From assembly GCF_001905735.1 (NCBI RefSeq), contig NZ_LISW01000007.1, positions 23,600 to 87,599 of the forward strand: DNA of 64,000 bases. The letters run 5' to 3'. Below, in pieces: positions 25,692 through 33,934 of this stretch. The notes beneath the pieces are model-generated. The model made no database searches, was not told where the DNA came from, and saw only the letters and a program-made list of their open reading frames with translations. The position numbers and the translations under genes are program-made. This DNA is from Streptomyces sp. CB01249. GTDB taxonomy: Bacteria; Actinomycetota; Actinomycetes; Streptomycetales; Streptomycetaceae. How positions within the stretch are numbered: position 1 is the first letter of the stretch; each line of letters opens with the position of its first letter.

Positions 25692-26827
25692 TCGGTGATC
25701 GTTCCTCGCAGGTAGTCGGCCGCGTGCCGGGCGCGCTCGCGCACGTCCGCCAGATCGTCGCCGTAGGTGTTGACGTGGCCGACCTTGCGGCCGGGCTTCA
25801 CGTCCTTGCCGTACATGTGGATCTTGAGCTGCGGGTCGCGCGCCATGCAGTGCAGGTAGCCCTGGTACATGTCCGGGTAGTCGCCGCCGAGGACGTTGCA
25901 CATGACCGTCCAGGGGGCGCGGGGGCGCGGGTCGCCGAGGGGGAGGTCGAGGACCGCCCGGACGTGGTTGGCGAACTGCGAGGTGATCGCGCCGTCCATG
26001 GTCCAGTGGCCGGAGTTGTGCGGGCGCATGGCCAGCTCGTTGACCAGGATGCGGCCGTCCCGCGTCTCGAACAGCTCGACCGCGAGGTGCCCGACGACGC
26101 CCAGCTCGGAGGCGATCCGCAGCGCGAGCTGCTGGGCCTCGCCCGCCAGGCCCTCGTCCAGCTCGGGCGCCGGGGCGATCACCGTGTCGCAGACGCCGTC
26201 GACCTGGATGGACTCGACGACCGGGTAGGCCACGGCCTGGCCGTGCGGCGAGCGGACGATGTTGGCCGCCAGCTCCCGTACGAAGTCGACCTTCTCCTCG
26301 GCGAGCACCGGGACACCGGCCCGGAACGACTCGGCCGCGTCCGCCTCGGAGCGGACCACCCAGACACCCTTGCCGTCGTAGCCACCGCGCACGGTCTTGA
26401 GGATGACCGGGAAACCTCCCGCCTCCTCGGCGAAGGCCGCGGCGTCGGCCGGGTCCTTCACGATGCGGTGGCGGGGGCAGGGCGCGCCGATCTCGGTGAG
26501 CTTGGCGCGCATCACCCCCTTGTCCTGGGCGTGCACCAGAGCATCGGGGCCGGGGCGCACGGGGATGCCGTCCGCCTCCAGGGCCCGCAGATGCTCGGTG
26601 GGCACGTGCTCGTGATCGAAGGTGATCACGTCACAGCCGCGCGCGAAGGCCCTCAGCGTCTCCAGGTCGCGGTAGTCGCCTACGACGACCTCACCCGCCA
26701 CCTGGGCCGCGGAGTCCTGAGCGGTGTCGCTGAGGAGCTTGAACTTGATGCCGAGGGGGATGCCCGCCTCGTGGGTCATACGGGCGAGCTGACCGCCACC
26801 GACCATGCCGACTACCGGGAACGTCAC
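25688..26827 (-). CDS. purK: 5-(carboxyamino)imidazole ribonucleotide synthase
   Basis: 379 residues from GTG 26827. ATP-grasp enzyme: MVGGGQLARMTHEAGIPLG, VITFDHEHVPTEHL, AKLTEIGAPCPRH, KTVRGGYDGKGVWVV (Gly-rich ATP loop) and ILVNELAMRPHNSGHWT with NVLGGD. Carboxylates AIR with ATP and bicarbonate. First gene of the purK-purE unit, divergent from the GtrA gene. Confidence 0.96.
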   Translation of the reverse strand: MTFPVVGMVGGGQLARMTHEAGIPLGIKFKLLSDTAQDSAAQVAGEVVVGDYRDLETLRAFARGCDVITFDHEHVPTEHLRALEADGIPVRPGPDALVHAQDKGVMRAKLTEIGAPCPRHRIVKDPADAAAFAEEAGGFPVILKTVRGGYDGKGVWVVRSEADAAESFRAGVPVLAEEKVDFVRELAANIVRSPHGQAVAYPVVESIQVDGVCDTVIAPAPELDEGLAGEAQQLALRIASELGVVGHLAVELFETRDGRILVNELAMRPHNSGHWTMDGAITSQFANHVRAVLDLPLGDPRPRAPWTVMCNVLGGDYPDMYQGYLHCMARDPQLKIHMYGKDVKPGRKVGHVNTYGDDLADVRERARHAADYLRGTITE

Positions 26828-26930
26828 GCTCCCAGGGTATCCGCACCGCCCGCCCGCGCCCGTGGCCGGGGGCGGGGCCCACCTCACACGTTCACGTACG
26901 CACAGGCGTCCGGCGGGTGTCCTGGTTAGC

Positions 26931-27512
26931 ATGGCCGGGTTGACGGAACATGGAGCGGGACCTACGGACGGACTGAGCGATCACATGAGCGAGCGAGGCG
27001 CACTGCGGGCCCGGCTGGAGCTGCTGGCCCGGGAGGTCGCCAAGTTCGGCGTGGTCGGCGCGGTGGGCCTGGTGGTCAACATCGCCGTGTCCAACCTGCT
27101 GTGGCGCTACACCGAGATCCCGACCGTGCGGGCCGGGCTGCTCGCCACATTCGTGGCGATCCTCTGCAACTACGTGGGCTTCCGCTACTGGACGTACCGC
27201 GACCGCGACAAGACCGGCCGCACCCGCGAGCTGACCCTGTTCCTGCTGTTCAGCGCGGTGGGCGCGGTGATCGAGACCGGCGTGCTGTACGTGGCGACGT
27301 ACGGGTTCGGCTGGGACACCCCGGTCCAGAGCAACGTGTTCAAGATCGTCGGGATCGGTGTCGCGACGCTGTTCCGCTTCTGGTCCTACCGGACGTGGGT
27401 CTTCAAGGCGCTTCCCGCGCCTTTGGAGGGCGTTGCCGACAAAGAGGCCGTGGTGACGGTGCCGGCGCCTACGCCCGCGGTGCGGGTCGAGGCGGACCCG
27501 GCGCGTCGGTAG
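26931..27512 (+). CDS. GtrA family membrane protein
   Basis: 193 residues from ATG 26931; ATG 26985 (MSERGALRA) is an equally plausible start and neither has a strong ribosome site. Four membrane segments: FGVVGAVGLVVNIAVSNLLW, AGLLATFVAILCNYVGFRYW, LTLFLLFSAVGAVIETGVLY and FKIVGIGVATLFRFWSYRTWVF. The NYVGFRYW and FRFWSYRTWVF pairs are typical of GtrA, a family linked to moving lipid-linked sugars across the membrane for glycopolymer synthesis. Ends 6 nt from the convergent histidine kinase. Confidence 0.88.
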   Translation: MAGLTEHGAGPTDGLSDHMSERGALRARLELLAREVAKFGVVGAVGLVVNIAVSNLLWRYTEIPTVRAGLLATFVAILCNYVGFRYWTYRDRDKTGRTRELTLFLLFSAVGAVIETGVLYVATYGFGWDTPVQSNVFKIVGIGVATLFRFWSYRTWVFKALPAPLEGVADKEAVVTVPAPTPAVRVEADPARR

Positions 27513-27518
27513 CCGGCA

Positions 27519-28784
27519 TCACCGCACCGGGCGTTCCGGTTCCTCTCGCGGCTGGGCCATGCGGCTCAGGAAGAGGGCGAAGACCGGGGGCTGCTGCTGG
27601 AGGAGTTCCAGGCGGCCGCCGTCCGCCTCGGCGAGGTCGCGGGCGACCGCGAGGCCGATGCCCGTGGAGTTGCGGCCGCTGATGGTCCGCTCGAAGATCC
27701 GGGCGCCCAGGTCCGCCGGGACGCCGGGCCCCTCGTCCGTGACCTCGATGACCGCCTGGTTGCCGGTGACCCGGGTGCGCAGCGCGACCGTACCGCCGCC
27801 GTGCATGAGCGAGTTCTCGATCAGCGCGGCGAGGACCTGGGCGACCGCGCCCGGGGTGCCGACGGCACTCAGCCCCTGCTTGCCGGAACAGACGATGGCG
27901 CGCCCCTCGCCCCGGTAGGCCGGGCGCCACTCCTCGATCTGCTGCTTGACGACCTCGTCCAGGTCGAAGACGACCGCCGAGCCCGTCCGGGGGTCCCGGG
28001 CGTTGGTCAGCAGCCGCTCCACCACGTCCGTGAGCCGTTCGACCTGGGCGAGGGCGATGTGCGCCTCCTCCTTCACGGTCTCCGGGTCGTCGGTCAGCGA
28101 GATCTCCTCGATCCGCATGGACAGGGCCGTGAGCGGCGTACGCAGCTGGTGGGAGGCGTCCGCGGCGAGCCGGCGTTCGGCGGTGAGCATCCGGGCGATC
28201 CGCTCGGCGGAGGAGTCCAGGACGTCGGCGACGCGGTCCAGCTCGGGCACCCCGTACCGCTTGTGGCGCGGGCGGGGGTCGCCGGAGCCCAGGCGTTCGG
28301 CGGTCTCCGCGAGGTCGGTGAGCGGCGAGGCCAGCTTGTCGGCCTGGCGTACGGCGAGGAGGACGGCGGAGACGATGGCCAGCAGCGCCACCGCGCCGAT
28401 GATCATCAGGGTGCGGCCGACCTCGCGGGTGACGGCGGAGCGGGACTCCTCGACGGTGACCGTCTCGCCGTTCTCACCCGTCTCGGTGGCGGTGATCACG
28501 CTGCCGCCGGGGCGCTCGCCGACCTCGATGGGGGCGCGTCCCGGCATCTTGACCAGGGCGTAGCGCTTGTCGTCGATCTGCTCGGCCAGCACCGCGGGGT
28601 TGATCCGCTCGGAGCCCAGGAGTCGGCTCTCGATGACGCTGATCAGCCGCAGCGCCTCGGAGTCGACGCTCTCCTGGGCGCTGCTGCTGATGGTGCGGGT
28701 CTCGACAATGACGAGGGAGACGCCGAAGACGGCGATCACCACGAGCACGACGGCGAGGGTCGAATTGATCAGTCGTCGGCGCAT
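27519..28784 (-). CDS. sensor histidine kinase
   Basis: 421 residues. N-terminal membrane segment (VVLVVIAVFGVSLVIVETR), a short external loop, a second segment (TLMIIGAVALLAIVSAVLLAV), a HAMP linker, then HisKA with the phospho-acceptor His in DASHQLRTPLTALSMRIEE and a HATPase domain (N box ALIENSLMHGGG, G1 DEGPGVP, G2 GIGLAVARDL). Partner of the response regulator, which lies 54 nt upstream on the same strand. The signal is unknown. Confidence 0.93.
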   Translation of the reverse strand: MRRRLINSTLAVVLVVIAVFGVSLVIVETRTISSSAQESVDSEALRLISVIESRLLGSERINPAVLAEQIDDKRYALVKMPGRAPIEVGERPGGSVITATETGENGETVTVEESRSAVTREVGRTLMIIGAVALLAIVSAVLLAVRQADKLASPLTDLAETAERLGSGDPRPRHKRYGVPELDRVADVLDSSAERIARMLTAERRLAADASHQLRTPLTALSMRIEEISLTDDPETVKEEAHIALAQVERLTDVVERLLTNARDPRTGSAVVFDLDEVVKQQIEEWRPAYRGEGRAIVCSGKQGLSAVGTPGAVAQVLAALIENSLMHGGGTVALRTRVTGNQAVIEVTDEGPGVPADLGARIFERTISGRNSTGIGLAVARDLAEADGGRLELLQQQPPVFALFLSRMAQPREEPERPVR

Positions 28785-28838
28785 GCCTGCTTCTGTACGT
28801 CAGTCGGCTCGGGTCGGACAGCAGGGACGCTACAGGTC

Positions 28839-29516
28839 CTAGCTCTTCTCGAAGCGGAAGCCGACGCCCCGGACCGTGGCGATGTAGCGCGGGTTCGCCG
28901 CGTCGTCGCCGAGTTTCTTGCGGAGCCAGGAGATGTGCATGTCGAGCGTCTTGGTGGACGACCACCACGTGGTGTCCCAGACCTCGCGCATCAGCTGGTC
29001 GCGGGTGACGACCCGGCCCGCGTCCCGGACGAGGACCCGCAGGAGGTCGAACTCCTTCGCGGTGAGCTGCAGCTCCTCCTCGCCCATCCAGGCCCGGTGC
29101 GACTCGACGTCGATGCGGACGCCGTGCGTGGCGGGCTGGGGGGCGGGCTCGGTGGCGCCGCGCCGCAGCAGGGCCCGGACCCGGGCGAGGAGCTCGGCGA
29201 GGCGGAAGGGCTTGGTGACGTAGTCGTCGGCGCCCGCGTCGAGCCCGACGACCGTGTCCACCTCGTCCGCGCGGGCGGTCAGGACCAGGACCGGCACGGT
29301 GTGACCCTCGGCACGCAGCCGGCGGGCGACTTCGAGGCCGTCCATCCCGGGCAGCCCCAGGTCGAGCACGACCAGGTCGATGCCGCCCTGGAGTCCGGCG
29401 TCGAGCGCGGTCGGTCCGTCTTCCCGCACCTCGACCTCGTAACCCTCCCGCCGCAGGGCGCGGGCCAGCGGCTCCGAGATGGATGCGTCGTCCTCGGCGA
29501 GCAGTACACGGGTCAT
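28839..29516 (-). CDS. OmpR-type response regulator
   Basis: 225 residues. Receiver domain with the acidic pocket (LLAEDDASI), the phospho-acceptor Asp in LVVLDLGLPGMDG, the Thr of VLTARA and the Lys of YVTKPF. C-terminal winged helix: LTAKEFDLLRVLVRDAGRVVTRDQLMREVW and RKKLGDDAANPRYIATVRGVGFRFE. First gene of the two-component unit. The divergent peptide-transporter gene is a possible but unproven target. Confidence 0.94.
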   Translation of the reverse strand: MTRVLLAEDDASISEPLARALRREGYEVEVREDGPTALDAGLQGGIDLVVLDLGLPGMDGLEVARRLRAEGHTVPVLVLTARADEVDTVVGLDAGADDYVTKPFRLAELLARVRALLRRGATEPAPQPATHGVRIDVESHRAWMGEEELQLTAKEFDLLRVLVRDAGRVVTRDQLMREVWDTTWWSSTKTLDMHISWLRKKLGDDAANPRYIATVRGVGFRFEKS

Positions 29517-29711
29517 GCACTGATGGTAGTCCGCGCGGCGGACAGCTAGGGAGGCGATCCAGGAGCCCTGCGGGACTGGGCGCCGTTACCGGTAGGACCT
29601 TCGAATATGCGAGTGTGGTTGCCCCTGGACCTGTGATCCATGTCTCAAGTCCTTTCATATCGGGCTCTGTCGTGTCGTATGGTGTCCCAACGCCTATTGC
29701 ACTACTCAAGG

Positions 29712-29748
29712 ACCTTTGGGCAGCTCTGAGCGCCAAGGGTCTCTTTTG
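29712..29748 (+). terminator. intrinsic terminator-like hairpin with U-run
   Basis: ACCTTTGG (29712-29719) pairs with CCAAGGGT (29733-29740) with one G-U pair, and is followed at once by CTCTTTT. U-runs are rare after Streptomyces hairpins. It lies 193 nt before the transporter start on the same strand, so it would end a small RNA or attenuate the leader. Confidence 0.45.
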
Positions 29749-29753
29749 TGTGC

Positions 29754-29803
29754 GGGGCCGGTACCCGCCGGCCCGGAAGTTCAGTGAATGACCTGCGGGC
29801 CGG
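29754..29803 (+). promoter_or_regulatory. mutually exclusive hairpin arms upstream of POT gene
   Basis: Arm 2 (29768-29775, CCGGCCCG) can pair either with arm 1 (29755-29761, GGGCCGG) or perfectly with arm 3 (29796-29803, CGGGCCGG). Such a choice is typical of attenuators, but in GC-rich DNA it may be chance. Confidence 0.35.
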
Positions 29804-29940
29804 GCCCGGACCGCCGATGACGGCGCTCCGGGTGTGGATCCCGTCGCGGAAGGGCGTACCCGCGGCGGTGCCGGCCTCCCCCCACCGGGCGCGTACCCGC
29901 TTCTCAGCGGCGCCGCGTCCCGAGCACACAAGGATCGATC

Positions 29941-31437
29941 ATGGCGTCCAGCCTGACGAAGGACCCGTCGAGCACCGCTGGTGGCGAGAAGACCTTCTTC
30001 GGCCACCCCCGGGGCCTGGCCACGCTCTTCATGACCGAGATGTGGGAGCGATACAGCTTCTACGGCATGAAGGCACTGCTCCCGCTGTACCTGATCGCGC
30101 CCGGCGGCATGCACATGAACGCCACCACGGCGACGGCGATCTACTCCGTCTACATGGCGATGGTCTACCTGCTCGCCATGCCCGGCGGCTGGATGGCCGA
30201 CCGCTTCTGGGGGCCGCGCAAGACGGTCGCCATCGGCGGCGCCGTCGTCATCCTCGGCCACATCACGCTCGCCGTGCCGAACTCGGTGACCTTCTTCGCG
30301 GGCCTGGTGCTCGTGGCGCTCGGTTCCGGGCTGCTGAAGGCGAACATCTCCACGATGGTCGGCCACCTCTACGACGGCCCGGAGGACCCGCGCCGTGACG
30401 GTGGCTTCACGCTCTTCTACATCGGCATCAACGTGGGCGCCTTCCTCGCCCCGCTGTCGATCGGCACCGTCGGCGAGAACGTCAACTGGCACTTCGGCTT
30501 CGCGCTCGCCGCGCTCGGCATGGCCCTGGGTCTCGCCCAGTTCATGCTCGGCACCCGCCACCTGAGCCCGCAGAGCGACGTCGTGTCGACGCCCGCCACC
30601 GAGCAGGAGAAGCAGTCCGCCCTGCGCAAGGGCCTGATCTGGCTGATCGTCGCGGCCGTCGTCTACGGCCTGATGGCCGTCACCGGCAACTTCGCCGACT
30701 GGTCCACGGTGCCGCTGAGCATCGCCGGTCTGGTCATCCCGGTCGCGGTCCTGGCGCGCATGAAGCGCGACAAGGAGCTGACGACGACCGAGCGGTCCAA
30801 GCTCTCGGGCTACATCTGGTTCTTCGTGGTCGCCGCCGTCTTCTGGATGATCTACGACCAGAACGGCTCGACCCTGTCGATCTTCGGTGAGAACTCGACC
30901 ACCAACCACCTGCTGGGCTTCGACTTCCCGACGTCCTGGTACCAGTCGCTGAACCCGATCTTCATCATGGCGATCGCCCCCGTGGTCGCCTCGGGCTGGC
31001 TGTGGCTGAACAAGCGCGGCAAGGAGCCGAGCACCGCCGTCAAGTTCGCCTCCAGCCTCGTGCTGATCGGCATCTCCTTCGCGGTCTTCCTCATCCCGCT
31101 GATCGACACCGCCGCCAACGGCGGCAAGGTCAGCCCGATGTGGCTGGTGGCGATCTACTTCATCCAGACCGTCGCGGAGCTGTGCCTCTCGCCGGTCGGC
31201 CTGTCGGTCACCACGAAGATGGCCCCGGCGAAGTACAGCTCGCAGATGATGGGCGTGTGGTTCCTCGCGGTGACCGCCGGCGACTCGCTGACCGGGCTGC
31301 TCACGGCTCCGCCCGTCGGCGTCGACCTGAACACGACGGGTTCCGTCGTCTTCGAGGTGGTCCTCGCCCTCATCGCCGGTGTGGGCATCTGGATGTACCG
31401 CAAGAAGGTCGCCCAGCACATGGGCGACGTGCACTGA
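29941..31437 (+). CDS. POT family proton-coupled oligopeptide transporter
   Basis: 498 residues, 14 predicted membrane segments. The proton/peptide motif E-x-x-E-R is present as EMWERYSFYGMKALLPLYL (about 24-42); also PGGWMADRFWGPRKTV and GRP-like FTLFYIGINVGAFLAPL, and a late NPIFIMAIAPVVASGWLWL. Imports di- and tripeptides with protons across the cell membrane. Ends in a 19-bp terminator. Divergent from the two-component system. Confidence 0.93.
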   Translation: MASSLTKDPSSTAGGEKTFFGHPRGLATLFMTEMWERYSFYGMKALLPLYLIAPGGMHMNATTATAIYSVYMAMVYLLAMPGGWMADRFWGPRKTVAIGGAVVILGHITLAVPNSVTFFAGLVLVALGSGLLKANISTMVGHLYDGPEDPRRDGGFTLFYIGINVGAFLAPLSIGTVGENVNWHFGFALAALGMALGLAQFMLGTRHLSPQSDVVSTPATEQEKQSALRKGLIWLIVAAVVYGLMAVTGNFADWSTVPLSIAGLVIPVAVLARMKRDKELTTTERSKLSGYIWFFVVAAVFWMIYDQNGSTLSIFGENSTTNHLLGFDFPTSWYQSLNPIFIMAIAPVVASGWLWLNKRGKEPSTAVKFASSLVLIGISFAVFLIPLIDTAANGGKVSPMWLVAIYFIQTVAELCLSPVGLSVTTKMAPAKYSSQMMGVWFLAVTAGDSLTGLLTAPPVGVDLNTTGSVVFEVVLALIAGVGIWMYRKKVAQHMGDVH

Positions 31438-31460
31438 TTCCGTATCCCGTACGGAAAACG

Positions 31461-31502
31461 GGAAGGGGCCCCGCACCGATTCGTCGGTGCGGGGCCCCTT
31501 CC
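31461..31502. terminator. strong bidirectional terminator, 19-bp stem
   Basis: 31461-31479 is the exact reverse complement of 31484-31502, with a TTCG tetraloop. Lies between the convergent transporter and anti-sigma genes. Confidence 0.9.
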
Positions 31503-31526
31503 GTACGTGCGAAGAGTGCCGTGCCG

Positions 31527-32036
31527 TTACGCCGGAGCCGCCAGCTCCGCCCATACGGTCTTGCCGGGCTCGCCCGGCACCCGTACGACTCCCCAGTCCA
31601 GGCAGAGCCGCTGCACGATGAACATGCCGTGGCCGCCGGGCCGCCCGGCCCGGTGCGGCGTGCGCGGCGCGGGCTGGCCCGCACCGCCGTCGGCGACCTC
31701 CACGCGGAGCGCCTTGGCGCTGCGGGCGATCCGGAGCTCGTCGGGGCCGCCCGCGTGCAGGCACGCGTTGGTGACCAGCTCGGAGACGACCAGCAGGACG
31801 TCCTCCGCGGCGGCGCGGCGGTCGGCGCTGGACGCGGGGAGCCAGCCCCAGTCGTGCAGCGCCTGGCGGGCGAAATCACGGGCCGTCGGCACGATGCCGG
31901 TGGCCTCCCGCAACGACAGCGTGCGCCACTGCCGCTCGGCGGCCTCGGCCGGCCGGACGGGCTCGGCGGAGGAAACGCCCGCGCCCTCCGGCTCGCGGCC
32001 GAGGTCGCCCGGCGGATGCTGCCGGGTGGTGCTCAT
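31527..32036 (-). CDS. anti-sigma factor-type serine kinase (RsbW/SpoIIAB-like ATPase)
   Basis: 169 residues. HATPase_c-2 domain: AAEDVLLVVSELVTNACLHAGG (N box, with E and N contacts to Mg-ATP), LRVEVADGGAGQPAPRTPHRAGRPGGHGMFIVQRL (G1 and G2 elements, quoted in part). N-terminal tail of about 45 residues precedes it. Would bind and inhibit a SigB/F-type sigma factor and phosphorylate a STAS antagonist. Both partners are encoded next to it. By order and by the adjoining hut genes this matches the S. coelicolor SigI partner-switch locus (PrsI), from memory. Confidence 0.85.
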   Translation of the reverse strand: MSTTRQHPPGDLGREPEGAGVSSAEPVRPAEAAERQWRTLSLREATGIVPTARDFARQALHDWGWLPASSADRRAAAEDVLLVVSELVTNACLHAGGPDELRIARSAKALRVEVADGGAGQPAPRTPHRAGRPGGHGMFIVQRLCLDWGVVRVPGEPGKTVWAELAAPA

Positions 32037-32095
32037 CAGCGCTTCACCTCACCGATTCACCATGTCGCCCTTGGACGGACACGAACCATTGAACA

Positions 32096-32141
32096 GATAC
32101 GACTACAAATACCGATACGAATACCGATACGGACACTGATA
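32096..32141. repeat. 12-bp imperfect tandem repeats upstream of anti-sigma gene
   Basis: On the minus strand the unit GTATCGGTATTC is repeated about four times with changes, 60-105 bp upstream of the anti-sigma start. It is lower in GC than its surroundings. It falls where a promoter or operator would be. Confidence 0.5.
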
Positions 32142-32292
32142 CAGGAACCGCACAGGCACGGAGAGCCAGGCCGCCCGGGCTCGCCGCAAGATCTCCTGCC
32201 CGGCCGAACCGCGACGACACCCATTACCGCTTCGCGGATCGCGTAACCCACGCGACGGACGAGGCGGCCGGGGACGCCGGAGCGCGGCCCGG

Positions 32293-32661
32293 TCAGGTCT
32301 CCAGGGCCTCCGCGAGGGACGCGTGGACGGTGAATACCGCCTCGGCCCCCGTGATCTCGAAGACCCGCGCCACCACGGGCTGCATCGCGGCCAAATGAAC
32401 CCCTCCCCCGGCTGCCTCCGCCTTCAGGCGGGCACCGAGCAGCACGTTCAGCCCGGTGGAATCACAGAAGTCGAGTCGCGAGCAGTCGACCACCAGGCGC
32501 GCACGCCCCTGTTCGACCGCGCTCTCCAGCGGCTCGCGCAGCAGATCCGCCGTGTGGTGATCGAGCTCACCCACGGGCGTCACCACCTCGCTGCGCCCCT
32601 CGGTCCGGACCTCGACCTGAAGCCGACCCCGGTTCGCACTGCCGACCGTCCCGCGGTCCAT
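32293..32661 (-). CDS. STAS domain anti-sigma factor antagonist
   Basis: 122 residues. SpoIIAA/RsbV-like: VVTPVGELDHHTADLLREPL, then RLVVDCSRLDFCDSTGLNVLLGA, with Ser68 in the DSTG motif as the site phosphorylated by the partner kinase. Unphosphorylated, it would pull the anti-sigma factor off the sigma factor. Located 256 nt upstream of the kinase gene on the same strand and divergent from the sigma gene. Corresponds by position to ArsI of the SigI system. Confidence 0.87.
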   Translation of the reverse strand: MDRGTVGSANRGRLQVEVRTEGRSEVVTPVGELDHHTADLLREPLESAVEQGRARLVVDCSRLDFCDSTGLNVLLGARLKAEAAGGGVHLAAMQPVVARVFEITGAEAVFTVHASLAEALET

Positions 32662-32813
32662 GCCCGTCCCTCTTCACCGCTCGTCACTGTCCGCATCACC
32701 GCACGTGCGGATGCGTGCACAGCTGTCACTGATGTTCTTGGAACAGTACGCGTTCCATGCGCCACGCGGTAGCCAGAGACCTCAACAAAGCGGACATAGC
32801 CGGGCAATTGGAG

Positions 32814-32841
32814 GTTGTACCGAGTCATGGCTAGCGGGTAA
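32814..32841 (+). promoter_or_regulatory. possible SigB/F-type promoter
   Basis: GTTGT (32814-32818), 17 nt, then GGGTAA (32836-32841) resembles the GTTT / GGGTAT elements used by Streptomyces stress sigma factors. It faces the sigma factor gene about 106 nt downstream, so autoregulation is possible. The match is imperfect. Confidence 0.35.
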
Positions 32842-32947
32842 GGGTAGAGGGACCCCAAAAACGCGACCGGCTTCGGAGGCGCCGCTTCACCGCAGGAACA
32901 CGTATGGGCATCGGCAGCCATATGCCGAGAACGATGGAGGAGACCAC

Positions 32948-33844
32948 ATGTCACCCCGGCTCGACGTACCGCGTACCCCCAACGCGCCGTCGGCATGTCC
33001 TCAGGGACTGACCGAATCACCCACCGAAGAGCTCGACGGACTCGAGGGCCTTCCCGAGATCCCGCCCTACACCGAGGTGGGGGCGCTGGACGCCAGGGCC
33101 CTGTCGAAGACGCTCTTCACCCGGCTGGAGACCCTCGAAGAGGGCACGCCGGAGTACTCCTACGTACGCAACACCCTCGTCGAGCTGAACCTGGCCCTGG
33201 TCAAGTTCGCCGCGTCCCGCTTCCGCTCCCGCAGCGAGCCGATGGAGGACATCGTCCAGGTCGGCACGATCGGCCTGATCAAGGCGATCGACCGCTTCGA
33301 GCTCAGCCGGGGCGTCGAGTTCCCGACCTTCGCGATGCCGACCATCGTCGGTGAGATCAAGCGTTTCTTCCGCGACACCAGCTGGTCCGTGCGCGTCCCG
33401 CGCCGCCTGCAGGAGCTGCGGCTCGACCTGGCCAAGGCGGGCGACGAGCTCGCCCAGCAGCTCGACCGGGCGCCCACCGTGGGCGAGCTCGCCGACCGCC
33501 TCGGCCTCACCCGTGACGAGGTCGTGGAGGGCATGGCCGCGAGCAACGCGTACACCGCGAGCTCGCTCGACGCCAAGCCCGAGGAGGACGAGCACGAGGG
33601 CGCGCTGGCCGACCGGATCGGCTACGAGGACCACGGGCTCGAAGGCATCGAGTACGTCGAGTCCCTGAAGCCGCTCATCGCCTCGCTGCCGGGCCGCGAC
33701 CGTCAGATCCTCTCGCTCCGCTTCGTCGCCAACATGACGCAGTCGGAGATCGGCGAGGAGCTGGGCATCTCCCAGATGCACGTGTCGAGACTGCTCTCGC
33801 GCACCCTGGCCAAGCTCCGCAAGGGCCTGACGCTGGACGAGTAG
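32948..33844 (+). CDS. sigI: SigB/SigF-family stress RNA polymerase sigma factor
   Basis: 298 residues from ATG 32948 with GGAGGAGACCAC ahead. Region 2 (NLALVKFAASRFRSRSEPMEDIVQVGTIGLIKAIDRF and FPTFAMPTIVGEIKRFFRD, quoted in part), region 3 (RRLQELRLDLAKAGDELAQ) and region 4 (LPGRDRQILSLRFVANMTQSEIGEELGISQMHVSRLL) are complete. Typical group 3 sigma factor controlled by partner switching; the anti-sigma and antagonist genes lie divergently beside it. The symbol is given because the order antisigma-STAS-sigma next to hut genes matches my memory of S. coelicolor sigI; a different SigB paralogue is possible. Confidence 0.85.
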   Translation: MSPRLDVPRTPNAPSACPQGLTESPTEELDGLEGLPEIPPYTEVGALDARALSKTLFTRLETLEEGTPEYSYVRNTLVELNLALVKFAASRFRSRSEPMEDIVQVGTIGLIKAIDRFELSRGVEFPTFAMPTIVGEIKRFFRDTSWSVRVPRRLQELRLDLAKAGDELAQQLDRAPTVGELADRLGLTRDEVVEGMAASNAYTASSLDAKPEEDEHEGALADRIGYEDHGLEGIEYVESLKPLIASLPGRDRQILSLRFVANMTQSEIGEELGISQMHVSRLLSRTLAKLRKGLTLDE

Positions 33845-33880
33845 GACGCGTCCCGCGCCCCGTGCGCGCGGACAGCCGGA

Positions 33881-33910
33881 AAGGACCTGCCCCGTCCGGG
33901 GCAGGTCCTT
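33881..33910. terminator. terminator hairpin after sigma factor gene
   Basis: AAGGACCTGCCCC (33881-33893) pairs perfectly with GGGGCAGGTCCTT (33898-33910), loop GTCC, between the convergent sigma factor and hutI genes. Confidence 0.85.
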
Positions 33911-33934
33911 CCGCGTTCCGGGGCCTTCCTGAGG

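Larger units (their letters stand above)
29517..29940. other. 424-nt intergenic region with structured, lower-GC leader
   Basis: No protein gene supported. It separates the response regulator (minus) and POT transporter (plus). The segment from about 29585 to 29750 is visibly lower in GC than its surroundings. On the plus strand it contains a hairpin followed by a U-run and then a set of mutually exclusive hairpins, before about 135 nt of ordinary GC-rich DNA. It may be a long regulated 5' leader or a small RNA gene. Confidence 0.5.

Noticed and set aside
28474..31764. A 1096-codon open frame on the minus strand across the histidine kinase start, response regulator and POT transporter.
   Set aside because: It is a high-GC shadow frame. 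Its translation is Arg/His/Pro-rich with no domain, and it runs against well-supported genes on both strands.
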